A stretch of DNA of 64,000 bases from Comamonadaceae bacterium. Lineage in GTDB: Bacteria; Pseudomonadota; Gammaproteobacteria; Burkholderiales; Burkholderiaceae_C. The stretch covers positions 1 through 64,000 of the forward strand of contig JAIXOM010000062.1 in the NCBI GenBank assembly GCA_027486755.1, written 5' to 3'. Position 1 is the first letter of the stretch. Each line of letters begins with the position of its first letter. The translations under genes were made by a program, and so were the position numbers. A model generated the notes under the pieces. It did no database searches, was not told where the DNA came from, and worked only from the letters and a program-made list of their open reading frames with translations. Of the stretch, positions 1-7,182 are shown in pieces.

Positions 1-129
1 AGCAGTCCTTCGGCCTGGTCTGTCCCGCAGTCTCAGTCAGTTGGGGACAGAGCAGTCCTTCGGCCTGGTCTGTCCCGCAGTCTCAGTCAGTTGGGGACAG
101 AGCAGTCCTTCGGCCTGGTCTGTCCCGCA
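1..129. repeat. 50-bp tandem repeat, 2.6 copies, cut by window edge
   Basis: Two identical 50-bp units (1-50, 51-100) are followed by 29 bases of a third before the sequence diverges. Across each unit junction GGGACAGA and TCTGTCCC form an 8-bp inverted repeat around a 17-nt loop, so a transcript could make serial hairpins. There are no variable spacers, so it is not a CRISPR array. It lies just past the 3' end of the methyltransferase gene and may extend to the left of the window. Confidence 0.9.
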
Positions 130-134
130 AGGAT

Positions 135-1259
135 TTATAAAGTATGACTACGATCGCCTGCCTCGAAGCCGATGGCCTGCCAGCCGTCGTAGGGGTGGGC
201 GGGGGTGTCGGTGGCAAAGCCTATGACTTTGAAGAGTTCGCCCATTTCGTGTTCGTTGATCAGTTTTTGCAGCATGACCCGCTCGCTCAAGGGGGCCTCA
301 GCCATGCCCTCGAGCAGGCCGCAGTTGAGGAGGAAGTGGGCCTGGCTGGTGTAGCCCAGCACCCGTAAGCCCGCGTCCTGGCCGGCCATGGCAATGCCGG
401 TGAAATCGACATGGGCGGTGATGTCTTTTTGGCCGACTTGCATCAGCGGGTCGGGGTCGGCCCGGTGGGCCTGGTGGCACATCAGCGTGCCCATGTGGCG
501 CTGCGGGTGGTAGTACTCGTGCTCGGGAAAGCCGTAGTCGATCAAAAACACCGCGCCGCGTTGCAGTCTTTGGGCCAGGGTTCGCAGCCAGGCCTGGACC
601 TGGGGATGGATTTCGGTCAGGTAGTCGTGCTCGCCGGGCACGGGCAGGGGCGGTCGCAGTTCAGTGGGCCGGTCTTGCCAGACCAGCGCATTGCCGCCAA
701 GGGCTACGTCGGCCAGTGCCACCCCACGCTCATGCCAGGTACCGCCGCTGCGCTGCAGCAGCTTGACCGGCATGGCGTCGAGCACCTCGTTGCCCACCAC
801 CACCGCATCGATAGAGGCCGGCAGTTCCTGCACCCACTGCACCCGGTCGCCCCAGGCGGCCAGCCGCTCGCGCTGGCGGGCCATCAAGCTGCCCGACAGG
901 TCGACGATCACATAGCGCTGGACGGGCACACCCTGCCCGTCCAGCGCCCGCAGCAATTGCTCGGCCAATGCGCCCGAGCCGGCGCCAAACTCCCACACCT
1001 CGGAGGTGCCGGTAGCACGCAGGGCCTGCGCCAACTGCCGTGCCAATGCCCGCCCGAAATGCGGCGACATTTCCGGAGCGGTCACAAAGTCGCTGCCCGA
1101 CTGCGGCATGGCGCCGAATTTGCGCCGGCCGCCGCTGTAATAGCCCCAGTTGGGCGCATAAAGAGCCAGGGCCATGAAAGCATCAAAAGGCAGCCAACCC
1201 CCGGCCTGAGCGATGGCCTGTATCAGAGCGGGCGGAGGCGGGGTCGGTAAACTGTGCAT
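135..1259 (-). CDS. SAM-dependent methyltransferase, MidA/NDUFAF7 family
   Basis: Predicted class I methyltransferase of the COG1565/DUF185 family. The mitochondrial homologue NDUFAF7 methylates an arginine of complex I, but the bacterial target is not settled. The protein has a substrate-proximal N-terminal block (ALYAPNWGYYSGGRRKFG) and the SAM-binding motif WEFGAGSGALAEQLL, followed by a core with VVGNEVLDAMPVKLL. The start is taken at the ATG whose product begins MHSLPTPPPP. A longer frame reaching 1340 adds an arginine-rich stretch that overlaps the divergent SDR gene and looks non-native. Length is about 374 residues, normal for the family. Confidence 0.85.
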   Translation of the reverse strand: MHSLPTPPPPALIQAIAQAGGWLPFDAFMALALYAPNWGYYSGGRRKFGAMPQSGSDFVTAPEMSPHFGRALARQLAQALRATGTSEVWEFGAGSGALAEQLLRALDGQGVPVQRYVIVDLSGSLMARQRERLAAWGDRVQWVQELPASIDAVVVGNEVLDAMPVKLLQRSGGTWHERGVALADVALGGNALVWQDRPTELRPPLPVPGEHDYLTEIHPQVQAWLRTLAQRLQRGAVFLIDYGFPEHEYYHPQRHMGTLMCHQAHRADPDPLMQVGQKDITAHVDFTGIAMAGQDAGLRVLGYTSQAHFLLNCGLLEGMAEAPLSERVMLQKLINEHEMGELFKVIGFATDTPAHPYDGWQAIGFEAGDRSHTL

Positions 1260-1338
1260 GTTTTGTCGTTGCGCAGCCCGGCTTTGAGCTATGCGGCTTG
1301 CGCGGCGCCATTGTCGCCGCTGGGCATCAAGGCTAGCC

Positions 1339-2121
1339 ATGCATCAAAAATCCGTTCTGGTCACCGGGGCTGCCCATCGCCTGGGCGCCTGCATCGCCAC
1401 TGTTTTCGCCCAGGCCGGCTGGCAGGTGCTGTGCCACTACGAGCAGTCGCAGTCTGCCGCCCAGGCTCTGGTTGAGAGCCTGCGTGCGCAGGGCCACAGC
1501 GCCCATGCGCTGCACGGCCGTCTGGCCGACGAGGCCGGCTGCCGGGCCCTCATGGCCCAGGTGCGCGAATACACCGGCACTCTGCATGCGCTGGTCAACA
1601 ACGCCTCCACCTTTTTCCCCGATACCGGGCTGGACTTCGCGCCCGCGCAGGCCATGCACCAACTGCAGGTCAATCTGATGGCGCCGCTGCTGCTGGCCAG
1701 CCTGATGGCGCGTGACATGCCCGAGGGCCAAGAAGGCTGCGCCATCCACATCCTGGACCAGAAGGTCTACAACCTCAACCCCGACTACTTCAGCTACACC
1801 GTCACCAAGCTCGCTTTGGAGCGGGCGGTGGCGCTGCAAGCGCAGTCGCTGGCGCCGCGGCTGCGGATCTGCGGCGTGGCGCCGGGACTGATGTATTTGA
1901 GCGGCCCGCAAACCAGGGATAATTTCGAGCGTGCAGCCAGTGCCAACCTGCTGCGCCGCCCCACCGACCCGCAAGACGTCGCCCGCAGCTGCCTGTTTCT
2001 CGCCAGCACCGCCAGCATCACCGGCACGGTGCTCAGCGTGGACAACGGCCAGCATCTGGTGCCCCTGCCCAGGGACATCATGTTTGTGGTCGACGACTTG
2101 CTCAAAGGAATCACACCATGA
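1339..2121 (+). CDS. SDR-family oxidoreductase, FolM-like
   Basis: Short-chain dehydrogenase/reductase of about 260 residues. The N-terminal NAD(P)-binding motif TGAAHRLG, the NNAS motif and the catalytic YTVTK pair are all present. Its stop overlaps the folB start (ATGA), so the two are translationally coupled. Adjacent SDRs of this type are usually pteridine or dihydromonapterin reductases, which fits a pterin role. The start at MHQKSVLVTG fits the family, while an upstream in-frame start adds an arginine-rich leader. The reductase substrate is inferred from context only. Confidence 0.8.
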   Translation: MHQKSVLVTGAAHRLGACIATVFAQAGWQVLCHYEQSQSAAQALVESLRAQGHSAHALHGRLADEAGCRALMAQVREYTGTLHALVNNASTFFPDTGLDFAPAQAMHQLQVNLMAPLLLASLMARDMPEGQEGCAIHILDQKVYNLNPDYFSYTVTKLALERAVALQAQSLAPRLRICGVAPGLMYLSGPQTRDNFERAASANLLRRPTDPQDVARSCLFLASTASITGTVLSVDNGQHLVPLPRDIMFVVDDLLKGITP

Positions 2122-2507
2122 ATGCCGACCCCAGCGCAGTGCTGGCCACCACCTGCCGCCGCCTGTTCCTGCGCAACTACGAGGTCCGCATCAACATCGG
2201 CGTGCACGACTTTGAAAAAACCGGCGAGCAGCGGGTGCTGTTCAATGTCGACCTCTATATTCCTCTGGCCCAGTCGACCCCGATCGCCGACGAGCTCGAT
2301 GAGGTGGTCGACTACGACTTCATCCGCTCGGCCATCATGCAGCGCGTCTCGCTCGGGCATATTCATCTGCAAGAAACCCTCTGCGACGACGTGCTGCGCA
2401 CCATGCTGGCCCACCCCAAGGTGCAGGGCGCGCGGGTATCGACCGCCAAGCCTGATGTGTATGCCGATTGCGAAGCGGTGGGCTGCGAAGTCTTTGGCGT
2501 GAAGTGA
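2118..2507 (+). CDS. folB: dihydroneopterin aldolase
   Basis: FolB converts 7,8-dihydroneopterin to 6-hydroxymethyl-dihydropterin in folate synthesis. The 129-residue product carries the family pattern [30 protein letters not shown] in shortened form, that is the [12 protein letters not shown] block followed by the conserved D-V-D strand and VDYDFI. It overlaps the upstream SDR gene by 4 nt and is followed 8 nt later by ttcA. Length and domain match the family. Confidence 0.92.
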   Translation: MNADPSAVLATTCRRLFLRNYEVRINIGVHDFEKTGEQRVLFNVDLYIPLAQSTPIADELDEVVDYDFIRSAIMQRVSLGHIHLQETLCDDVLRTMLAHPKVQGARVSTAKPDVYADCEAVGCEVFGVK

Positions 2508-2515
2508 GTTTTGTG

Positions 2516-3469
2516 ATGAGCCCAACCGTCCAGGCGCAAGCCTTCCGTCCCCCCGCAGAGCCTGCAATCCGGCCAGCAGCAGAGCAGCCCGCCAGCGGCC
2601 AGGCCGATCGCAGCGAGCGCGAAAACCACAAGCTGGAAAAGCGGCTGTGCCGCGAGGTCGGCCGCGCCATCGTCGACTACCAAATGATCGGCGAAGGCGA
2701 CAAGGTCATGGTCTGCGTCTCTGGCGGCAAGGACAGCTACGCCATGCTTGACATCCTGCTCAAGCTGCAGCAGCGCGCGCCGGTGCGCTTTGAGCTGGTG
2801 GCGGTCAACCTCGACCAGAAGCAGCCCGGCTTTCCGGCCCATGTGCTGCCTGAGTATCTGGCCAGCGTGGGCGTGCCCTTTCACATTGAGACGCAAGACA
2901 CCTACAGCATCGTCAAGCGTGTCATCCCCGAAGGCAAGACCATGTGCTCGCTGTGCTCGCGCTTGCGGCGCGGCATCCTCTACCGCGTGGCGGAAGAGCT
3001 GGGCTGCACCAAGATCGCGCTGGGCCACCACCGTGACGACATCCTGCAGACCTTGTTCCTCAATATGTTTTTCGCCTCCAAGCTCAAGGGCATGCCGCCC
3101 AAGCTGGCCAGCGACGACGGCAAGAACGTGGTCATTCGCCCGCTGGCTTATGTGAACGAGAAAGACCTGATCGCCTGGGCCCAGGTGCGCCAGTTCCCCA
3201 TCATTCCCTGCACCCTGTGCGGCAGCCAGGACGGCCTGCAGCGCCAGGTGGTGGGCGACATGCTGCGCGAATGGGACAAAAAATTCCCAGGCCGGCTGGA
3301 GAACATGTTTACCGCCCTGCAAAACGTGGTGCCCTCGCACCTCATGGACAGACAACTGCACGACTTTGCCGCTATCACCGCCACCGGCCAGGCCGATCCG
3401 CAGGGCGACAAGGCTTTCGACCCCGACAACTTCGCACCTCAGCCCGGGGCAATCCGCTTCGTCGATTGA
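2516..3469 (+). CDS. ttcA: tRNA 2-thiocytidine(32) synthetase TtcA
   Basis: TtcA thiolates cytidine 32 of certain tRNAs using ATP and a [4Fe-4S] cluster. The PP-loop motif [14 protein letters not shown] and the [10 protein letters not shown] cysteine pair that ligates the cluster are both present, with a further Cys in CTLCGSQ. The start is placed at the ATG giving MSPTVQAQ, just after folB. The longer frame from 2468 would overlap folB by 40 nt. Length is 317 residues, typical. A REP-like repeat pair follows the stop. Confidence 0.93.
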   Translation: MSPTVQAQAFRPPAEPAIRPAAEQPASGQADRSERENHKLEKRLCREVGRAIVDYQMIGEGDKVMVCVSGGKDSYAMLDILLKLQQRAPVRFELVAVNLDQKQPGFPAHVLPEYLASVGVPFHIETQDTYSIVKRVIPEGKTMCSLCSRLRRGILYRVAEELGCTKIALGHHRDDILQTLFLNMFFASKLKGMPPKLASDDGKNVVIRPLAYVNEKDLIAWAQVRQFPIIPCTLCGSQDGLQRQVVGDMLREWDKKFPGRLENMFTALQNVVPSHLMDRQLHDFAAITATGQADPQGDKAFDPDNFAPQPGAIRFVD

Positions 3470-3471
3470 AG

Positions 3472-3554
3472 GCATCGCGCCGAGGGCGGCGCTTCCACAA
3501 AATCAGCCAGAGCCTGTGCAAGAGGGTGTGGGAGCTGCGCCCTCGCAGCGATGG
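3472..3554. repeat. REP-like inverted pair (subtype A forward, subtype B reverse)
   Basis: A unit with core GCCGAGGGCGGCGC (subtype A) is followed about 30 nt later by the reverse complement of a unit with core GCGAGGGCGC (subtype B). Each unit ends in a CTCCCACA-like tail. The same family occurs at 12996-13119, 22977-23071, 42677-42703 and 47265-47294, always between genes. The head-to-head arrangement could fold into a long hairpin after ttcA. Confidence 0.85.
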
Positions 3555-3661
3555 ATTGCTCAAGCATGCCGCCGACCAAGCCTCCGCCGCTGGTGCGCAA
3601 AGTTTCATTTCGATACCATCTAGGCTTCGAGCTTTCGCCCTTTCGTGCTTACGCTTGCAGC

Positions 3662-4279
3662 ATGAACCACCTACGCCTTCGCGCCCTTCCGCTCTTGTTG
3701 TTGCTCGCTGCGGCCCTGCTGGCCGGCTGCTCTGGCTTGCGCCTTGTCGACAACGATGTGCTCAGCTATGCCCGCTGGCAAGGCAAGCCGGCCGAGCCGG
3801 GCAATACCTACCGCTTTGAGCGCCTGCCTTCACAGCAGTCGCAGGCCGTACGGCAGGAGCAAAGTCAGGATCAGCTTGAAGCCATGGCCCAGGCCGCGCT
3901 GGCCAAGCTCGGCCTGGTCCATCTGCCTGAGGCGCCCCTGTTCATCGTTCAGCTCAGTGCCACCACGGTTTTACAGCCGGGTTATGCCAGCAGCTGGCCG
4001 GGGGTGCCCATCGTTTCCATAGGCGCGGGCAGTGCCGGCAGCCAGATCGGCATGGCCTTTCCCATGATGCGCCATGAACCGCCGCTCTATGTGCGCGAGG
4101 TGCAGTTGATCCTGCGCGACAGCCGCAGCCTCCAGGTGGTGTATGAGACCCGGGCACGGCACAGCGGCCCCTGGTCAGATGCCAGGGCTTTGCTGCCCGC
4201 CATGCTCGACGCCGCGCTGAGCAGCTTCCCGAACCCGCCGCAGGGCCCGCGCCGGGTCGATGTGCAGATCGCGCGCTGA
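3662..4279 (+). CDS. DUF4136 domain lipoprotein
   Basis: About 205 residues. The start at MNHLRLRALPLLLLLAAALL gives a clean type II signal peptide ending in the lipobox LAGC, so the mature protein should be a lipid-anchored envelope protein. The C-terminal part (VREVQLILRDSRSLQVVYETRARHSG) resembles DUF4136, a domain of unknown function common in Gram-negative lipoproteins. An in-frame extension upstream to 3551 lacks signal character and runs through the repeat pair, so it is rejected. Function unknown. Confidence 0.75.
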   Translation: MNHLRLRALPLLLLLAAALLAGCSGLRLVDNDVLSYARWQGKPAEPGNTYRFERLPSQQSQAVRQEQSQDQLEAMAQAALAKLGLVHLPEAPLFIVQLSATTVLQPGYASSWPGVPIVSIGAGSAGSQIGMAFPMMRHEPPLYVREVQLILRDSRSLQVVYETRARHSGPWSDARALLPAMLDAALSSFPNPPQGPRRVDVQIAR

Positions 4280-4337
4280 AAGGGTTGTGAGGGGCTTTTG
4301 AAGGGCTGTGCGAGCCTCAAGGTGTATCGGCGATGGC

Positions 4338-4366
4338 TTGACATTTAACGTCTTGCATTAAATACT
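4338..4366 (+). promoter_or_regulatory. sigma-70 promoter of higBA with palindrome in spacer
   Basis: A perfect TTGACA (4338-4343) is followed after 17 bp by AATACT (4361-4366). An inverted repeat ATTTAA-N9-TTAAAT (4343-4363) fills the spacer and is a likely HigA operator for autorepression. The toxin GTG lies at 4375, only 8 nt after the -10 box, so the mRNA would have almost no leader. Confidence 0.75.
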
Positions 4367-4374
4367 TCGCTTCT

Positions 4375-4653
4375 GTGATCAAGACCTTCAGGTGCAAAGA
4401 CACGGCCAAGCTGTTTAGCGGCAAGGGCGTTGTGCGCTGGGCCAACTTTAAAAGCGTGGCAGAGCGCAAGCTGCAGATGCTCAGCCGTGCCACCCGACTG
4501 GAGGACCTGCGGGTGCCACCGAACAACCGGCTGGAGCTGCTCAAGGGCGACCGCGCTGGCCAGTTGAGCATACGCATCAACGACCAGTGGCGCCTGTGCT
4601 TTCGGTTTGAAGATGGAAATGCCTGGGACGTCGAGATCGTTGACTATCACTGA
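4375..4653 (+). CDS. higB: HigB-type toxin (RelE superfamily)
   Basis: Type II toxin of the plasmid maintenance killer family; homologues are ribosome-dependent mRNA endonucleases. The 92-residue product starts MIKTFRCKDTAKLF from a GTG, matching the usual family N-terminus, and ends QWRLCFRFEDGNAWDVEIVDYH, the typical C-terminal block. The antitoxin follows after 13 nt, giving the toxin-first order characteristic of higBA. It appears intact. The start codon lies almost on the predicted transcription start. Confidence 0.88.
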   Translation: MIKTFRCKDTAKLFSGKGVVRWANFKSVAERKLQMLSRATRLEDLRVPPNNRLELLKGDRAGQLSIRINDQWRLCFRFEDGNAWDVEIVDYH

Positions 4654-4666
4654 GGGGAGTTTCACC

Positions 4667-4981
4667 ATGGATGCGCCAAGCAATGGCATGCGCCCTATAC
4701 ACCCGGGCGAGATACTGTACGAGGAGTTCCTGCTTCCCATGGGCATGACGGCGCACGCTTTGGCCATGGCCTTGCATGTGCCAGCGCCGCGCATCAATGA
4801 CATCGTGCGGCAGCGCCGTTCAGTCACCGCCGACACAGCCATGCGCCTGGGGCGATTCTTCGGCATGAGCGCAGAGTTTTGGATGGGCCTGCAGGCCGAT
4901 TTCGACATGGCCCGGGCACGTGATGGCATCGCTGCTGATCTGGCGGCCATCAGGCCCTGGCAGGCGCGTCAGGCTGCCTGA
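4667..4981 (+). CDS. higA: HigA-family antitoxin
   Basis: XRE-type helix-turn-helix antitoxin of 104 residues. The characteristic N-terminus MRPIHPGEILYEEFLLPMGM and an HTH region around ALAMALHVPAPRINDIVRQRRSV are visible. The start at 4667 is preceded by a GAGGGGAG ribosome-binding site. A longer frame from 4607 would overlap higB and lacks such a site. It should neutralise HigB and repress the promoter at 4338-4366. Confidence 0.9.
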   Translation: MDAPSNGMRPIHPGEILYEEFLLPMGMTAHALAMALHVPAPRINDIVRQRRSVTADTAMRLGRFFGMSAEFWMGLQADFDMARARDGIAADLAAIRPWQARQAA

Positions 4982-4995
4982 GCGTGTTCGGCCCC

Positions 4996-5637
4996 ATGCA
5001 ACAACCCACCCGCATCATCGCCATCCGCCATGGCGAAACCGCCTGGAATGTCGATACCCGCATCCAGGGGCACCTGGACATTCCCCTCAATGAACGCGGC
5101 CATTGGCAAGCGCAGCGGCTGGCACAAGCGCTGGCCGAGGAAGACATTGCCGCGGTCTATGCCAGCGACCTCAGCCGCGCTTTTGAAACCGGGCGCTATC
5201 TGGCGCAGGCCGCGGGCATATCCATCACCCCCGAGCCCGGCTTGCGCGAGCGCGGCTTTGGCCTGTTCGAGGGCCGCACCTTCAAAGACATCGAGGCCGA
5301 GTTGCCCGATCAGGCGGTGCTTTGGCGCAAGCGCGACCCGCACTTTGTGCCCGAAGGCGGGGAGTCTCTGGTGCAGCTGCATGAGCGGGTGGTCGCCACC
5401 TGCGCCCGGCTGGCTCAGGCGCACCCTGGCGAGCTGATCGCAGTCGTCGGCCACGGCGGCGTGATGGACACCCTCTACCGCGCCGCCACCCGACTCGACC
5501 TGCAAGCGGCCCGCAGTTGGGAGCTGGGCAATGCCGCCATCAACCGCCTGCTGTGGTCACCGCAGGGCTTTAGCCTGGTGGGCTGGGGCGATGTGGGGCA
5601 TCTGGCCGAGGGTGCGCTTGATGAGGGGACGGCCTGA
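4996..5637 (+). CDS. histidine phosphatase family protein (phosphoglycerate-mutase-like)
   Basis: About 213 residues with the catalytic RHGETAWN motif near the N-terminus and the second histidine in VVGHGGVMD. RG.GLFEGRTFKDIE matches the GpmB/CobC-type acid branch. The substrate cannot be told from sequence. The ATG giving MQQPTRIIAIRHG is preferred; a GTG at 4984 is in frame. The last 130 bp have a diverged copy at 6654-6786 on the other side of a TA cluster. Confidence 0.85.
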   Translation: MQQPTRIIAIRHGETAWNVDTRIQGHLDIPLNERGHWQAQRLAQALAEEDIAAVYASDLSRAFETGRYLAQAAGISITPEPGLRERGFGLFEGRTFKDIEAELPDQAVLWRKRDPHFVPEGGESLVQLHERVVATCARLAQAHPGELIAVVGHGGVMDTLYRAATRLDLQAARSWELGNAAINRLLWSPQGFSLVGWGDVGHLAEGALDEGTA

Positions 5638-5754
5638 GCGGCTGGCGATGCACATCGGTAGTCAGAGCTGGTTAGTGACGATTTCTTGTTGAATTCAGCC
5701 CTGGTGCGCCGTTAAAAATGGCTGCGTGCATCTTTGCAGACCTCTGACTTAGCC

Positions 5755-6177
5755 TTAAGACCGGGGAATGCCACCTGCGCCATCTCGCATGGCGCTGCGA
5801 GCCGCCTCGACCAGAAAACCACTGCGGCTCAGGCCATGGCGTTTGGCGTAATCGTCCACCCTGGCCAGGAAGTGCCTGGGCATGGTGATATTGATCTTCT
5901 CAGCCTTTCCTTCGAAGCGGGACACATCCACATCCACCAGAGCCCATGCCCAGCCGGCGAACTGAGGGTCAGCTTGCCAATCGGCCAACGGGCGTGGGAT
6001 GGGTATATCCAGCTTGTCTTGAGCCAACAGTTCGCAGTGGGCCTCAATCGCTTCCACCGCCTGGGTGAAGGCCTCCTCCGCGGTATCGCCGGCCGAAAAG
6101 CAACCAGGCAGATCTGGTACGACGACACCCCAGGCGGTACTGGCCGTGCCGGGTTCAAGTGCGATCGGAAATTTCAT
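5755..6177 (-). CDS. hicB: HicB-like antitoxin
   Basis: 140-residue HicB antitoxin. It has an N-terminal partial RNase H-like fold (WGVVVPDLPGCFSAGDTAEEAFTQAVEAI) and a C-terminal ribbon-helix-helix segment (INITMPRHFLARVDDYAKRHGLSRSGFLVEAARS). AAAGGAC gives a good ribosome-binding site. The gene sits 11 nt after a truncated hicA, so the antitoxin appears to have lost its toxin. A GC-rich chromosomal context and intact reading frame suggest it may still be expressed. Confidence 0.88.
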   Translation of the reverse strand: MKFPIALEPGTASTAWGVVVPDLPGCFSAGDTAEEAFTQAVEAIEAHCELLAQDKLDIPIPRPLADWQADPQFAGWAWALVDVDVSRFEGKAEKINITMPRHFLARVDDYAKRHGLSRSGFLVEAARSAMRDGAGGIPRS

Positions 6178-6188
6178 AGGACTGTCCT

Positions 6189-6300
6189 TTATCTCAAGCC
6201 AGCCTGCTTCAGAATCTTATGAACCAGCCCTACCCCTAGATCCAGTTTTGGATGGGGCACGCTGATGTGGCCTGGCTTGAGCGGGTGACGGAAGACATGA
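6189..6300 (-). pseudogene. hicA toxin fragment (C-terminal third only)
   Basis: The minus-strand frame reads HVFRHPLKPGHISVPHPK, then LDLGVGLVHKILKQAGL and stop. This matches the end of HicA mRNA interferases, including the GH..VP.HP pattern and the terminal IL.QAGL. The first half of the domain, with the catalytic Gly-Ser-His-His region, is missing. Upstream the sequence joins a ribbon-helix-helix antitoxin gene in another frame, so a deletion fused two TA loci. Confidence 0.8.
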
Positions 6301-6504
6301 GGCCAGGCCGTTGCACCACTCTTGCGCCTGGGTTTCTCTAGCAAGGTCGGCCGCCATGACCCGATAGCCGTCATCAAGCGCCGTGTCCATGACGTGAGGA
6401 CGCAGCAGATCCTCGATGAACTGACTCATCCGACGTTTGCCGATGGTGCGGTTCAGGCCATCGCAGACGGCCTCGTCCAGAGTGATCGTCATGCGTTTAT
6501 GCAT
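6217..6504 (-). pseudogene. RHH antitoxin with altered C-terminus
   Basis: The ATG at 6504 follows a strong AAAAGGAG ribosome-binding site. The first 66 or so residues (MHKRMTITLDEAV, ISQFIEDLLRPHVMDTA-like block, DDGYRVMAADLARE) look like a MazE/CopG-type ribbon-helix-helix antitoxin. After CNGLA the frame runs out of register through the hicA remnant to a stop at 6217. The natural C-terminus and the partner toxin gene are absent. The DNA-binding part could still be made. Confidence 0.7.
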
Positions 6505-6653
6505 GGTTGGCTCCTTTTGTGCTGTGCGTATAACGTGTAGCCTATCCCGTTTCTTGCCCTCTGAGTGAATGTCTGTAGGAGTGTGGCTATCGAAATGATG
6601 GGGTTGGGACGGGCTTATCCTCAGCATGCTCTGGCCGCAGAATGTACTTGGTC

Positions 6654-6786
6654 GGTGTGATGGATATCCTCTACTGCGCAGCCACCCGGCTGGACCTGCT
6701 GACCGCCCTCAGCTGGGAGCGGCGCAATGCCGCCATCATGTGCCTGCTGTGGTCAGCGCAGGGCTTTAGCCGGATCGGTGGGGGCG
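6654..6786 (+). pseudogene. decayed 3' fragment of the histidine phosphatase gene
   Basis: By eye about four fifths of the bases match 5458-5590. Translation gives VMDILYCAATRLDLLTALSW and CLLWSAQGFSRIGGGG, against VMDTLYRAATRLDLQAARSW and LLWSPQGFSLVGWGD in the intact gene. No N-terminal half is present. The two copies are direct repeats flanking the hicAB/RHH cluster. Confidence 0.8.
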
Positions 6787-7106
6787 GTGAACTGCTCCAC
6801 GGCCCCACGGACGGCCCCCGTACGCACTTGATCTGTATCGCCCAGTCATCCCCGCGATCATTTCACGGGCATTAGTTGCAAAAAAGCAACAGATTGGCGA
6901 TTTTTATTCAGATCGAACGGGGTCGATTTTTCATCGAAAACTGGCATTCCAGCCAGCATTTTTGGGCATAGACCGTACAATTCAGCAGTCGGCCCCCGGT
7001 GGCTGTTGGGGTCGCCGGCAAGCGCATCTTGGTGGTGAACCGGCCTTGGCATCAGCGCAGCCGCTAGGCAGCGCAACAGCGCCTAGCCTGCCCGTGTCTG
7101 GCCCAT
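6787..7106. other. intergenic, no gene seen
   Basis: About 320 bp between the phosphatase fragment and the porin terminator. It is locally AT-richer around 6880-6970 (runs such as GATTTTTATTCAG and TCGATTTTTCATCG). No reading frame with recognisable content, RNA gene or repeat was seen. Confidence 0.6.
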
Positions 7107-7141
7107 AAAAAAACCCCGCCCAGTTGCCCGGGCAGGGTTTT
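7107..7141 (-). terminator. Rho-independent terminator of the porin gene
   Basis: On the minus strand a GC-rich hairpin (CCCTGCCCGGG with GGGCGGGG around a short loop) is followed by a run of seven T. It sits about 40 bp past the porin stop codon and fits the end of that transcript. Confidence 0.85.
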
Positions 7142-7182
7142 CACAAGACTGCTCTTGAAACTGGCGCTAGGCCAGTCTCAGA

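Noticed and set aside
1-129. CRISPR array
   Set aside because: Units are contiguous 50-bp tandem copies with no variable spacers and no cas genes nearby.
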